Positions 17,177 through 25,073 of a stretch of 40,257 nucleotides of DNA are shown here, piece after piece (position 1 is the stretch's first letter; each line of letters opens with the position of its first letter). A program made the position numbers and the translations under genes. The stretch covers positions 1 through 40,257 of the forward strand of contig NZ_ARYN01000025.1 of assembly GCF_002094855.1 (NCBI RefSeq), in the 5' to 3' direction. The notes beneath the pieces were generated by a model. The model saw nothing but the letters and a program-made list of their open reading frames with translations, was not told where the DNA came from and did no database searches. The stretch is from Zunongwangia atlantica 22II14-10F7. GTDB taxonomy: Bacteria > Bacteroidota > Bacteroidia > Flavobacteriales > Flavobacteriaceae.

Positions 17177-18517
17177 TTAGATCTCGTTTTGGGTTCCGGT
17201 TGGATTCTTATCCAGAGTAGTAAGATTGGTCACGGCAAAATCTCCTTCCAGGTCTTCATCCCATCCATTATAATCGCGAAGAAGTCTCCAGATATCGAGC
17301 GACGTTTCTCGTTTAGTTTTGAATAAGCTATTTAGAATGCTCATCGCTTCGCGCTTATCAGATCCTGATCCTCCGTTTAATTTTCCTCCAGGAATACCAA
17401 CTCCCATCAAATTAGGATCCACACCGATGGCACTCATAATCTCGGAATTACCGGCAGAGGAATCCAGTAGTCCTTTACCTTCACTGCTGTTTTCATCTTT
17501 TAACGGCACAACCTCGATACCTTTTACCCATTTCCCTTCCCTGTCCTTAAATACAGTTGTTTGGATTGATTTCCCCGCGTTTTTATTTCCGGCCAAATGA
17601 GCATCAATAGCATCCTTTAGATTTTTACGAATTTCAAGTTTCTTGCTGGTGTCGAATTTTTCCCATTCATCCGCATACGTTCGAGTGAAATACTCATCGG
17701 AGATATACACCATGTATTTTACGTTCAACTGATTTTCAGAGAAGTGTTTTTTATATTCTGGGATGGCATTTACAACTTCCATCCAGCCGTTCCGGAAAAC
17801 GGAATGATGCGATGGTTCCGGGTAGTATGTTTCATCGATAAGCGGATAGAATATCGGCATCGTGAATTTGTGAACTTTATTTCGCTTGCAATATTCTTTG
17901 ACTTCTTCAGCACTGCAGTAATTATCGATTACCGGAATTTTACTCACATATTCACTATCTGCAGAAGTTGTGCTTTTCCAGTTATGGCAGAAATAGGAGT
18001 TTTCAATAATCCCTGTTTTTGGGTTGATTTTTTCAAATCGCATTTTTGCTGTTTGTAGCCTACGAAGTGAATAGATCTTAGAATAATCATTGGTCAAAAT
18101 ATACTCTGGCCATCCAAGATCAAAAGTTTCGAGATCGGTTATAATCTCTGTAAAAACACGATGGATTTTATTTCTCCTGAAGAAGGCTCTTATTTCTGGT
18201 TCTGAATTTAGCGACACGATTTGCCGATCTTCTTTGCCATTTTCAGATTCAGTTGATTTCATTAATCGGAATCCTTGGCCATAATGTGCTGCCCGGTTAA
18301 ATCGATAACTGGATCCTGCGGCACCATTTTTCTTTACTACGTCCAGGAATCTCTTAGGATATTGATTATCATCTCCCCATTTTACAATCTTACCGGTTGT
18401 GCTGATTCCGGTTTCTTCTATTGGAGCACTTGTGTGGTTTCCTTTTCCCGAAAATACAAATGCAGCCTGTGTGCCGGTGCCAAAATGAATGTGGTTATGT
18501 TCGTAAAGATTGCTCAT
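17177..18517 (-). CDS. phage portal protein
   Basis: A 446-residue protein of HK97-type portal length in Bacteroidota phages. It has an N-terminal beta region (KWGDDNQYP), a central alpha/beta region with a WPEYILTNDY stretch and a late segment GGSGSDKREAMSILNSLF. That segment matches the stem/crown region, where portal proteins keep a conserved Gly-rich turn before a long helix. The portal dodecamer forms the DNA entry vertex and docks the terminase. Terminase starts only about 460 bases away on the opposite strand from a back-to-back promoter. It overlaps the preceding small gene by one base. Confidence 0.8.
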   Translation of the reverse strand: MSNLYEHNHIHFGTGTQAAFVFSGKGNHTSAPIEETGISTTGKIVKWGDDNQYPKRFLDVVKKNGAAGSSYRFNRAAHYGQGFRLMKSTESENGKEDRQIVSLNSEPEIRAFFRRNKIHRVFTEIITDLETFDLGWPEYILTNDYSKIYSLRRLQTAKMRFEKINPKTGIIENSYFCHNWKSTTSADSEYVSKIPVIDNYCSAEEVKEYCKRNKVHKFTMPIFYPLIDETYYPEPSHHSVFRNGWMEVVNAIPEYKKHFSENQLNVKYMVYISDEYFTRTYADEWEKFDTSKKLEIRKNLKDAIDAHLAGNKNAGKSIQTTVFKDREGKWVKGIEVVPLKDENSSEGKGLLDSSAGNSEIMSAIGVDPNLMGVGIPGGKLNGGSGSDKREAMSILNSLFKTKRETSLDIWRLLRDYNGWDEDLEGDFAVTNLTTLDKNPTGTQNEI

Positions 18518-18870
18518 TAATAAATGACTTTTTTGCCGTTGAATGAAATGATGTAGCGAATGTGGATCTTCTTAACCTCGCCGTTCTCCAAGCGAATATT
18601 TCGAGTTTTATTTTCGAAATGCTGCGGGTTCTTTCTAATCTTCGGAGTTTTGGGTTTTTTGAAATGCTGTAATGCGTAAATACTATCCTTATCCATTCCT
18701 TTTTCCTTCATTACCAGCTTTGCATTTTCGTAGCTATTTAATGCGCCACCGGTTTTGGAATTACGATTAAAAGTCCGCACGGAAATATCGAATTTCACCG
18801 CTTTTCCTTCGGAATTCGGAGTCCGCATGATCTCCAGCACTTCTTTTAGATAGATCGTTTCTTCTGCCAT
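18517..18870 (-). CDS. small basic protein before portal, unknown
   Basis: A 117-residue Lys/Arg-rich protein. The N-terminal 50 residues (EETIYLKEVLEIM...VKFDISVRTFNRNSKTGG) look like a conserved fold in Bacteroidota phages. The C-terminal part is basic and beta-rich. No family recognised. It is the first gene of the portal-fibre-lysis operon. The ATG is 4 bases after the -7 box of the late promoter P4, so its message should be leaderless. The stop overlaps the portal start by one base. Confidence 0.7.
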   Translation of the reverse strand: MAEETIYLKEVLEIMRTPNSEGKAVKFDISVRTFNRNSKTGGALNSYENAKLVMKEKGMDKDSIYALQHFKKPKTPKIRKNPQHFENKTRNIRLENGEVKKIHIRYIISFNGKKVIY

Positions 18871-18874
18871 AATC

Positions 18875-18910
18875 CAAAAGTGCGAATGACTTGTGCCTTA
18901 AAAAAGGACA
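18875..18910 (-). promoter_or_regulatory. late-promoter repeat P4 (portal operon)
   Basis: Minus strand: TGTCC, six T, AAGG, then CACTTTTG ending at base 36, then GATT and ATG. It shares a perfect 15-bp inverted repeat (18896-18910 with 18920-18934, nine-base loop) with P5 on the other strand. The pair forms a symmetric divergent promoter. Confidence 0.8.
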
Positions 18911-18919
18911 GGAATTAAG

Positions 18920-18955
18920 TGTCCTTTTTTAAGGTGCTTCTATAGGTCAATTTTG
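18920..18955 (+). promoter_or_regulatory. late-promoter repeat P5 (terminase operon)
   Basis: The only plus-strand copy: TGTCC, six T, AAGG, then CAATTTTG ending at base 36. Transcription should start near 18960, giving a leader of about 15 bases before the TTG start at 18975. That the same element with the same spacing occurs in both orientations, each facing a gene, is the best evidence that it is a promoter rather than a terminator. Confidence 0.8.
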
Positions 18956-18974
18956 AAGTAAAACCTCAGATAAA

Positions 18975-19574
18975 TTGGCGAATAACGAACTTAAACTAAG
19001 CTCCAGCGATACCCATTTTGAGAATATTCTCGCGTATTACTTGGACACCGATAATCCCGAAGAAGTAAAGCTGAAAAGCTTATCTAAAACCGACCAGGAA
19101 TTAAAAAAGCGCTGGGAAACGGCGTTTACTGCATTGCTAGAATTTAGAAGTCCTGAAGATGCTGTAAAAAGGCTTATGACACTTTTTGGAGTGAGTAAAG
19201 CAACGGCTTATCGAGATGTGCAACGATGCGAAATGTTATTCGGATCCTTTAAGCGATTTGATAAGGAAGCCTGGAGATATATTTCAATTGAGCGAAAACA
19301 CAAACTCTACCAATTAGCGCTGAAGGATAAGAATATCGAATTGGCTTATAAAATCGATAAAGAGATCGATAGTCTTCTTGGACTTAAAGATCAAGACTCA
19401 CCAATTGACCTCGAGAAAATTCAAGCTCAGGATTACGAAATAGTAATGTCGAAAAAACAGCAGAGGCTTATCAAGCAAATTTTAGGAACCGAAGGCGCTG
19501 TTAATATGAACGTTTCGGATACGATCGACATCGATTTTGAGGAAATCAAAAGGAAAGAAGATGGCGAAGCGTAG
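18975..19574 (+). CDS. terminase small subunit
   Basis: A 199-residue DNA-packaging protein. A helix-turn-helix at about 60-85 (DAVKRLMTLFGVSKATAYRDVQRCEMLF) is typical of small terminases that bind the packaging site. The C-terminal part is helical and acidic and would contact the large subunit. The start is TTG: the frame is closed by TGA at 18954-18956 and no ATG or GTG fits. The late promoter P5 just upstream supports this start. The end overlaps the large-subunit gene by 14 bases. Confidence 0.85.
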   Translation: MANNELKLSSSDTHFENILAYYLDTDNPEEVKLKSLSKTDQELKKRWETAFTALLEFRSPEDAVKRLMTLFGVSKATAYRDVQRCEMLFGSFKRFDKEAWRYISIERKHKLYQLALKDKNIELAYKIDKEIDSLLGLKDQDSPIDLEKIQAQDYEIVMSKKQQRLIKQILGTEGAVNMNVSDTIDIDFEEIKRKEDGEA

Positions 19575-21111
19575 AGGAGTAAAGGGCAAAATAACACTCA
19601 ATTTCGCTCAGATGGTAGCCATTATGGCCACAGCAAAAGTGAAATTTTTAGAGTGGGGCAGGGGAACCGGAAAAAGTACGATCGTTGCTTATTTTATGCT
19701 CATGATGGTTAAGTGGCTCCCCCGGGCCACTTTTATTTTAGTGGGTAATACCTATGCGCAGGTTTTATCGAATACACTTAAATCGACCAAAGCGGCACTC
19801 GAATTTTTCGGGATTTATGAAGATATCGATTATGTGGTTGGATCTAGCCAGGGAAAAAGAATGGGCTTTAAAATGCCTTACGAGAAACCCAACCACTGGA
19901 AAAATATCATTCATTTTTCAAACGGCACAGTATTCCAGCTTGTAGGGTTGGATAATCCTAATAGCTCCAATGGAGGTCGAGGAATAAACTCTTCAGGAAT
20001 TATTGCGGATGAAGCGGCACTCCTGGACAATGAAAAGCTTTCAATTAACGTAAAGAACACGAACAGGGCATCTAAAACAGGAATCTATGGAGAGGATAAT
20101 CCTTGGTTACTGGCTGAAATTTATGTGAGCTCTACACCATTAACCAAAAAAGGGAAATGGTTTATTGAAGGCGAGGAATTGGCGAAAAAGAGTCCCGATA
20201 AATACTTCTTTCATTCAGCAACGGCACATTGGAACCTGGACAATGTGAGATCTGATTATTTCGAATATATGAAGGATTCTTATTCGAGTGATCTTATTTA
20301 TAACGCAGAGATGCTGAATATAAGACCGAAGGAAATTGCAGACGGTTTTTACCCACAGCTTACCCAGGATCACTATTACACGAATAATGATAACGATTAT
20401 CTGGAGGGCATTCCTCTTTGTGATTTGGATGGCAATCCATTGACCAACGATGATAAATACTTCAACTCTAAGAAGGATGCAGATGTCATACGAACAGAGC
20501 CGTTAATTGTATCGGTGGATTGGGGTGCTAACATCAACGCTATGACCGTGCATCAATTGCAGGATAATACCTGGTATGTATTAAAAGAATTCTTCGTGAA
20601 GTCTCCTAAGATCCTGGATCACTTATTCCTTGAAGAGTTCCTACCATACTATATGAACCACGGAAATAAAACAGTATACTTCTACTATGATAGAACCGGG
20701 AACAATAGAATCGCAAACAGTAAGATGACTTTTGCTGATCAGGCAAAGAAACTTATGGAAGAGCATGGATGGACGTGTCATAATATGACCACCGGTGTTA
20801 ACCCGAGTTATATTAATAAGTTTCGATTGCTTAACGTAATGCTTAAAGATGATGGAAGGAAGCAACTTCCGAGAATTAGAATCAACCAAACAAACTGCCC
20901 GAACTTAATTGTCTCGATGGAACATGCCGAAGCTTACGATCGTGGTCGTGGGTTGGAGAAAGATAAAAGACCTGAGCAACGAAAAGGTGTGGACCAGGAA
21001 CACGCTACTCACTTGAGTGATACGTTCGACTATCCAATCTTCGAAAAGTTCTGGGGAAAATTCATCGGCAACGATGTGAGGCGGGAAGATATGCCACTCA
21101 CCACCTTCTAG
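19561..21111 (+). CDS. terL: terminase large subunit
   Basis: A 516-residue packaging motor and nuclease. The ATPase domain has Walker A GRGTGKST in the first 40 residues and a Walker B-like GIIADEAALL. The C-terminal RNase H-like nuclease has a first Asp in SVDWGANINA, an Asp in YYDRTGN and a last acidic cluster at DQEHATHLSDTFDY. The ATG at 19561 (MAKRRGVKGK) is preferred over an in-frame start 8 codons earlier. It overlaps the small subunit gene by 14 bases. The lack of a usual terminator just after it suggests read-through into the 21309 gene. Confidence 0.95.
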   Translation: MAKRRGVKGKITLNFAQMVAIMATAKVKFLEWGRGTGKSTIVAYFMLMMVKWLPRATFILVGNTYAQVLSNTLKSTKAALEFFGIYEDIDYVVGSSQGKRMGFKMPYEKPNHWKNIIHFSNGTVFQLVGLDNPNSSNGGRGINSSGIIADEAALLDNEKLSINVKNTNRASKTGIYGEDNPWLLAEIYVSSTPLTKKGKWFIEGEELAKKSPDKYFFHSATAHWNLDNVRSDYFEYMKDSYSSDLIYNAEMLNIRPKEIADGFYPQLTQDHYYTNNDNDYLEGIPLCDLDGNPLTNDDKYFNSKKDADVIRTEPLIVSVDWGANINAMTVHQLQDNTWYVLKEFFVKSPKILDHLFLEEFLPYYMNHGNKTVYFYYDRTGNNRIANSKMTFADQAKKLMEEHGWTCHNMTTGVNPSYINKFRLLNVMLKDDGRKQLPRIRINQTNCPNLIVSMEHAEAYDRGRGLEKDKRPEQRKGVDQEHATHLSDTFDYPIFEKFWGKFIGNDVRREDMPLTTF

Positions 21112-21308
21112 GGGGGTGGCCTTTCATATTTGCATGAATTTTGGCGTGGCACATGTCATACCGCTATAGGCTACGGCGTTTGTCAACGGGCGAACAAATG
21201 AAACTATTAAAGATGTTCTTAAGAGTTAAAAAACTGAAAAACAAATATTTAATTTTTTAAAAATGAGAATGCTATTTTTACGTGATAATATTATAATCTC
21301 TCACAATT
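21112..21308 (+). other. intergenic stretch after terminase with a GC-richer structured block
   Basis: No convincing gene. Bases about 21150-21205 are richer in GC than their surroundings and hold several short inverted repeats, for example CGTT-TGTC-AACG and ACATGT. The remainder is AT-rich and includes the promoter region of the next gene. I can assign no known element. A packaging site or a remnant insertion are both possible. Confidence 0.35.
21298..21307 (-). promoter_or_regulatory. operator-like TGTGAGA site at the 21309 gene start
   Basis: The minus-strand reading ATTGTGAGAG matches the heptamer TGTGAG(A/T) found twice between repressor and Cro and at other gene starts. It ends 2 bases before the ATG at 21309, where a bound repressor would block transcription or initiation. 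The inference rests on repeated occurrence only. Confidence 0.35.
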
Positions 21309-21626
21309 ATGTCAGTACCTAAAACAGAGTGGGACCAGGAAATAAAATATTTTTTGGAAACCTATTTTGAAGTTGTAGAAAGTCCGATCGATGCAGACGA
21401 GGAAACGGAAAAACACTCGATATCTAGTATTACCGGGAAAATTAAAAAAGTTTTACCTGGGCAATACATCTATGAAGACGATGTCTATGAAATATTACTC
21501 GATCTAGGCTTTAAAATGTTTGCATACGATATTCCAGCCCTTTTGGATAAGGAAACACAAGAAGAGATAAGTCCAGCGTACACCGATTATGCTTACTTTA
21601 TGAAAAGAAAAACAGCGGCCATTTAG
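21309..21626 (+). CDS. hypothetical acidic protein after terminase
   Basis: A 105-residue protein with a WDQEIKYFLETYFEVVE helix, then an acidic linker. A short alpha/beta region follows (YEDDVYEILLDLGFKMFAYDIPALL), ending with a Tyr-rich tail. No family recognised. It is separated from terminase by about 200 bases, with an operator-like sequence next to its ATG, and is followed by a hairpin terminator. It may respond to the phage repressor rather than follow terminase, but this is a guess from the operator-like site. Confidence 0.65.
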   Translation: MSVPKTEWDQEIKYFLETYFEVVESPIDADEETEKHSISSITGKIKKVLPGQYIYEDDVYEILLDLGFKMFAYDIPALLDKETQEEISPAYTDYAYFMKRKTAAI

Positions 21627-21640
21627 CCGCTGTTCAAATT
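21611..21640 (+). terminator. intrinsic terminator of the terminase/21309 transcript
   Basis: A 9-bp inverted repeat AACAGCGGC / GCCGCTGTT with a six-base loop, followed by an AT-rich tract with a T5 run at 21642-21646. The 5' arm overlaps the last codons of the 21309 gene. It lies between convergent genes and would act mainly on the plus strand. Confidence 0.65.
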
Positions 21641-21655
21641 ATTTTTAGAGTTTTA

Positions 21656-21784
21656 TTACAAACGAATTATATCTCCGTTATCAAACTTCACGATGTTTCC
21701 GGATATCGTAAAATCAAAAACTTGATCACCGTTTCTAAAAAAACTTACTTTATTTGTTTTAGAACACTTTATTACTTTAGTCAT
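21656..21784 (-). CDS. 42-residue basic beta protein
   Basis: A small open frame with sense throughout. It begins MTKVIKCSKTNKVSFFRNGD and continues as alternating beta-strand-like segments ending in DNGDIIRL. The ATG follows an AACGCTTAA leader motif by 11 bases, like several early genes. That supports real translation. No family recognised. It is the last minus-strand gene after the ParB-methyltransferase, about 80 bases downstream of it, and faces the terminase unit tail to tail. Confidence 0.55.
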   Translation of the reverse strand: MTKVIKCSKTNKVSFFRNGDQVFDFTISGNIVKFDNGDIIRL

Positions 21785-21865
21785 TTTATTCGTTTTAAGC
21801 GTTGTTTCTTTATCTAAGATAACACTTAACCTCCCGTAATCAAAGGGATTAAAGCTATATAAAAG

Positions 21866-23197
21866 CTATTGTTTTGCAGATGGAGTAAAGCTCTCAATTT
21901 CTTCTTTAGATAATTTTACTCCGTTCTTCAATAATTCAAAATGAAGCTTGTTTTCTCTCATATATTTGATCCAACGCTTCACTTCGACATCAGAATACTT
22001 CGGATCTAATTCAATGCCTCTACAGGCTCTCAAATTCTTCTCACAGGCAATTAGAGTAGATCCAGATCCTAAGAATCCGTCGAATACTATATCATATTGT
22101 TTAGAGCTGTTTAAAATGAGATAGCTAAGCATTTCAACCGGTTTCATCGTTGGATGATCCTCACTTCTTAGCGGTCGATCAAATTCTAAAACTGTTCTTT
22201 GCTTACGATCGCTGTACCAGGGATGCGCTCCTCCGGTCTTCCAACCATAAAGGCAAGGCTCATGGATCCAATGATAGTCTTGGCGACTTAATACGATCGA
22301 GTTTTTCTTCCAAATAAGGCATTGCGAAAGCTTAAACCCTGAATCTACCAGTGCACTTCTAAAGTTTACGCCTTCAGTATCTGCATGGAATACATAAATT
22401 GGAGCGCCGGCTCTAGAAAATTCATAAGCCTGGCTATAAAAATCGAATAGGAATTGATAAAAAGAATTTGCTGCCATCTTATCATTGGCAATTTTATCCC
22501 GCTTTTTATCTCGGCCACCTTCATAATCCACGTTATATGGCGGATCGGTGACTGTTAAATCGATGGTGTCGTTCTTTAATATTTGCTCGTAGGTTTCTTT
22601 TAATGTACTATCACCACAGATAATCCTATGAGTAATATTTTTCTTAATACTTCGAAGCTCGTAAACATCTCCAGCTTCAGTAATTGGATCTTTCGGCGGT
22701 TCCGGTTCAAAGTCTCCTTCCTCTTCAGTTTTGAATTCCTCCGGAAGCAACTCTTCAGGCATTTCAAGATCTCCAACAAATAAACCAAGATCCTCCAGGT
22801 CGATGTCGGCAAAATGTTCTTCCAAAATATCGACATCCCAAAAACCTGCAGGCACATTTGATGTAATATTATATTCTTTAAATTCCTGTTCTGTCAACTC
22901 TCGATTAGGTACGCGAACATCGATTATATCTTCGCCTCGATTTAAGTGAAGCAAGATCTTCACACGTTGGTGGCCAGCGATAATTTTATTATCGGTGTTT
23001 ATCGCCGGAACTTCTGCCAGGTTAAATTTCTCCAGGCTTTTTATTAACCGTTCTTTTTTCTCGTCGGTAAGTGTCCGGGGATTGTATTCGTAGGGAATAA
23101 GATCTTTCACTTTCCGTTTTTCATTGTGCCAATCTAATGGCAGCTGTACTGTGTTTAATTCCGCAGAATTTTCTACTTTTGTCATTCTCACAATCAT
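21866..23197 (-). CDS. ParB-like domain fused to DNA methyltransferase
   Basis: A 443-residue fusion. Residues about 29-110 form a ParB/Srx-type domain with the signature GHQR at 75-78. Residues about 185-415 form a beta-class DNA amino-methyltransferase (N6-adenine or N4-cytosine) with the catalytic motif DPPY at 218-221 and the AdoMet motif FDGFLGSGS at 372-380. DPPY before the AdoMet motif defines the beta class. An acidic linker joins the parts. Such fusions are common in phages and mobile elements near terminase genes and probably mask phage DNA from restriction. No restriction endonuclease is adjacent. A start at 23185 is an alternative. The first codons lie inside a long inverted repeat. 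Confidence 0.9.
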   Translation of the reverse strand: MIVRMTKVENSAELNTVQLPLDWHNEKRKVKDLIPYEYNPRTLTDEKKERLIKSLEKFNLAEVPAINTDNKIIAGHQRVKILLHLNRGEDIIDVRVPNRELTEQEFKEYNITSNVPAGFWDVDILEEHFADIDLEDLGLFVGDLEMPEELLPEEFKTEEEGDFEPEPPKDPITEAGDVYELRSIKKNITHRIICGDSTLKETYEQILKNDTIDLTVTDPPYNVDYEGGRDKKRDKIANDKMAANSFYQFLFDFYSQAYEFSRAGAPIYVFHADTEGVNFRSALVDSGFKLSQCLIWKKNSIVLSRQDYHWIHEPCLYGWKTGGAHPWYSDRKQRTVLEFDRPLRSEDHPTMKPVEMLSYLILNSSKQYDIVFDGFLGSGSTLIACEKNLRACRGIELDPKYSDVEVKRWIKYMRENKLHFELLKNGVKLSKEEIESFTPSAKQ

Positions 23198-23280
23198 TAT
23201 TAATAATTAATATTCCCACAAGGTGGAAGGCCTTATGTCCTCCAGTACCTTGTTGGGTTTAATTATTAATGATTGTGAGA
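23186..23280. repeat. long inverted repeat around the methyltransferase start
   Basis: Two arms of 39 and 34 bases (23186-23224 and 23247-23280) match as an inverted repeat with a few small gaps. The outer ends are TCTCACAATCATT / AATGATTGTGAGA and the inner ends CACAAGGT / ACCTTGT, separated by 22 bases. The outer ends hold TGTGAGA operator-like heptamers and the left arm includes the ATG of the methyltransferase. It could be an operator array, an RNA hairpin hiding the start, or a miniature mobile element. Confidence 0.7.
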
Positions 23281-23301
23281 GATCTTAGTAACTGGGGGAC
23301 T

Positions 23302-24057
23302 CTATAACATCCCTTCGATTTTCTGCAGGTCGAGTTTGTGTTTGTGTACCGCTTTTTGAGTTCGGTTAATTTGCTGGCCAATTTTTAAGCGCTCATCCTT
23401 ATTGCTTTTTTCCTGCAGCTCGTTTTCCCACTTTTTTATTCTCGAAGATTTTTTATTGATGTAGTTAACCAGGTTCGCTTTTTTTAGGAAGAGCGCTTGC
23501 TGCGATAACCCGGTAAAATCATTTTCTGTTTTTGTAGGGAGTAAGGTTTTATGATCTTGCCAGTGATCCAGTTCTCTCCAGATCATTTCTCTTTGCTCAT
23601 CCAATGCTTCAATCTTTAGGATGATTTTTAAGGACTTATTGGCTTCCTTGGCAGGTAAGTCATTTAAAACAAACTTTAAGTCGCTCATATCGTAGAAGAG
23701 ATCCTTTAATTGGCGATATCGTACTTTTAAGACTGCAGGTAATTCGTTGTATTTAATTTTCTGGAAATAAGCATTGGCACTTTGCTCGATTTGGTTCTTG
23801 CGTTCCATTTCTACCTGCACCGGTTTAGGATCTGCAACAACCTCGATTTTTACCACCGAGGTTGGTTTAGGCTTTTGGTAAGCTCTGGATTTTGATAATT
23901 GCCGAAGCTCTTTAATTAGCACGGCCATATTGCGCGGATTCTGTCCGCGTTTTAAATTTGCCAGGGTTCTCGATTGCATTACGCTGGATGCTGCGTAAAG
24001 ATCTACTCCGGTGTTATAATCCTTAGGCTTGCTTTGTAACCATTCACTTATTTCCAT
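23302..24057 (-). CDS. coiled-coil protein of unknown function
   Basis: A 251-residue basic and helical protein with an N-terminal helical domain (MEISEWLQSKPKDYNTGVDL) and long coiled-coil stretches from about 75 to the end. An open frame starts at 24081, but the late promoter P6 places its -7 box 4 bases before the ATG at 24057. That makes 24057 the start on an apparently leaderless message. It is transcribed apart from the tail-tube genes, since a strong hairpin terminator separates them. It may be a late accessory or assembly factor; no family recognised. Confidence 0.7.
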   Translation of the reverse strand: MEISEWLQSKPKDYNTGVDLYAASSVMQSRTLANLKRGQNPRNMAVLIKELRQLSKSRAYQKPKPTSVVKIEVVADPKPVQVEMERKNQIEQSANAYFQKIKYNELPAVLKVRYRQLKDLFYDMSDLKFVLNDLPAKEANKSLKIILKIEALDEQREMIWRELDHWQDHKTLLPTKTENDFTGLSQQALFLKKANLVNYINKKSSRIKKWENELQEKSNKDERLKIGQQINRTQKAVHKHKLDLQKIEGML

Positions 24058-24061
24058 GATC

Positions 24062-24097
24062 CAAAATTGCAGATGGCACAAGTCATTAAAAAGGACA
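24062..24097 (-). promoter_or_regulatory. late-promoter repeat P6 (before the 24057 gene)
   Basis: Minus strand: TGTCC, five T, AATGACTTG, then CAATTTTG ending at base 36, then GATC and ATG. The T run is one shorter than in P1 but the overall length is unchanged. So the distance between the two boxes is what is conserved. Confidence 0.75.
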
Positions 24098-24102
24098 CAA
24101 AA

Positions 24103-24132
24103 AAAACCGCCAGGAATTGCACTGGCGGTTTT
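24103..24132 (-). terminator. intrinsic terminator after the 24491 gene
   Basis: An 11-bp inverted repeat AAAACCGCCAG / CTGGCGGTTTT with an eight-base loop and further T residues on the minus strand. It lies 36 bases after the stop of the 24168-24491 gene and just before promoter P6. It ends the capsid/tail-tube transcript. Confidence 0.85.
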
Positions 24133-24167
24133 TACTAACTAAATAAATTAAAATGAAGAATACAGCT

Positions 24168-24491
24168 TTAATTTTTAAGTGAATTTTCTAAAGCTTTCAA
24201 TTTGGTTTCAGCAATACGATCGATTGTTTTGGTATCGCTTATCCTGGCTAAAAGTTCAATCTCATTTTTAGTCCGGGCATTATTAACAAGCTTCGCGAAA
24301 TCCTTAACGTGGAGTTTTTGTTTTTTTAGGAAGGCTTCAGCATCGGGACCAAGTTCGATCCAGGGAAAGACCCGGCGAGGAAGTTTGTAGATTTCAAAAA
24401 GTACATTATCGCTAACTTCCTTTTGAGCATCTACACTTCCAACGTTTGGGATCACGTAACGGCCGGGTGCTATTTTAAATGCCTTACTCAT
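24168..24491 (-). CDS. small structural-operon protein, unknown
   Basis: A 107-residue protein with a short beta region (APGRYVIPNVGSVDA) and a helical C-terminal half rich in Lys and Asp. It follows the tail-tube candidate with a one-base overlap and precedes a terminator. A gene of this size after the major tail protein often encodes a tail assembly chaperone, but no frameshift partner is evident. I cannot name a family. Confidence 0.65.
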   Translation of the reverse strand: MSKAFKIAPGRYVIPNVGSVDAQKEVSDNVLFEIYKLPRRVFPWIELGPDAEAFLKKQKLHVKDFAKLVNNARTKNEIELLARISDTKTIDRIAETKLKALENSLKN

Positions 24492-25072
24492 TATACTTCA
24501 GGATCTGGAGCGGGTGCTGGGAATTGAGTAATAGCTCCTTCATAATCAGGAGCGAAATAAGCCTGTGAATCTCTGATAATAACCTGGATATTCTTAGGGT
24601 CTCCAGGAGCGGCTCCGGTATTTCCGGTAAATTCTACGATATAAGCCGGAGAATTTTTACTTCCCACCTGCACCAGGTTTCCGGTTTTTTCACGAACAAT
24701 ATAAATCATAGGTACATTCTTATAATATCGAAGATAACCTTTGGTTTTTTTGTTGTTTCGCATTGCTCCGGTTAGGGAATTTTGAACACCTAAGTTCCCT
24801 TTTTCGCCCAGCTGTGTGTTTTCTACAGATCCCGAGTCTGCCTGTATCTGAATTTTATGAAAACCACGACCTTCTTTAAAAGTATGTGCTTCTGCTATAC
24901 TTCCAGCCTCTTCAAAATTCGCGGCCACATTTAACTTTGGTGGCTCCGCAATGGTTTCGAAGTCAGTAACAGCAGCTCCATACACTTCAAGATCATTAAG
25001 ACCGGCAACGATTTCATCCGTTGGGCAAAACTCAATGTTTTCTAATTTTATTGGATCACAGTTCTCAGCCAT
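24491..25072 (-). CDS. probable major tail (tube) protein
   Basis: A 193-residue beta-rich protein. After a short N-terminal region it has a strand-rich core with VREKTGNLVQVGSKNSPAYIV, a Gly-rich loop (TGNTGAAPGDPKN) and a terminal strand ending in a Pro/Ala-rich tail. Size, composition and position between the capsid gene and the tail genes fit a tail tube subunit. There is no other tube candidate before the tape measure. It starts 1 base after the previous stop. Confidence 0.6.
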   Translation of the reverse strand: MAENCDPIKLENIEFCPTDEIVAGLNDLEVYGAAVTDFETIAEPPKLNVAANFEEAGSIAEAHTFKEGRGFHKIQIQADSGSVENTQLGEKGNLGVQNSLTGAMRNNKKTKGYLRYYKNVPMIYIVREKTGNLVQVGSKNSPAYIVEFTGNTGAAPGDPKNIQVIIRDSQAYFAPDYEGAITQFPAPAPDPEV

Positions 25073-25073
25073 C

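Noticed and set aside
18896-18934. Perfect 15-bp palindrome with A/T tracts read as a bidirectional terminator
   Set aside because: It lies between divergent genes so nothing needs terminating, and each half keeps the fixed spacing to a -7 box as in six other promoters.
24058-24081. Upstream start of the 24057 gene
   Set aside because: It would lie over the -7 box of promoter P6, which ends 4 bases before the ATG at 24057.
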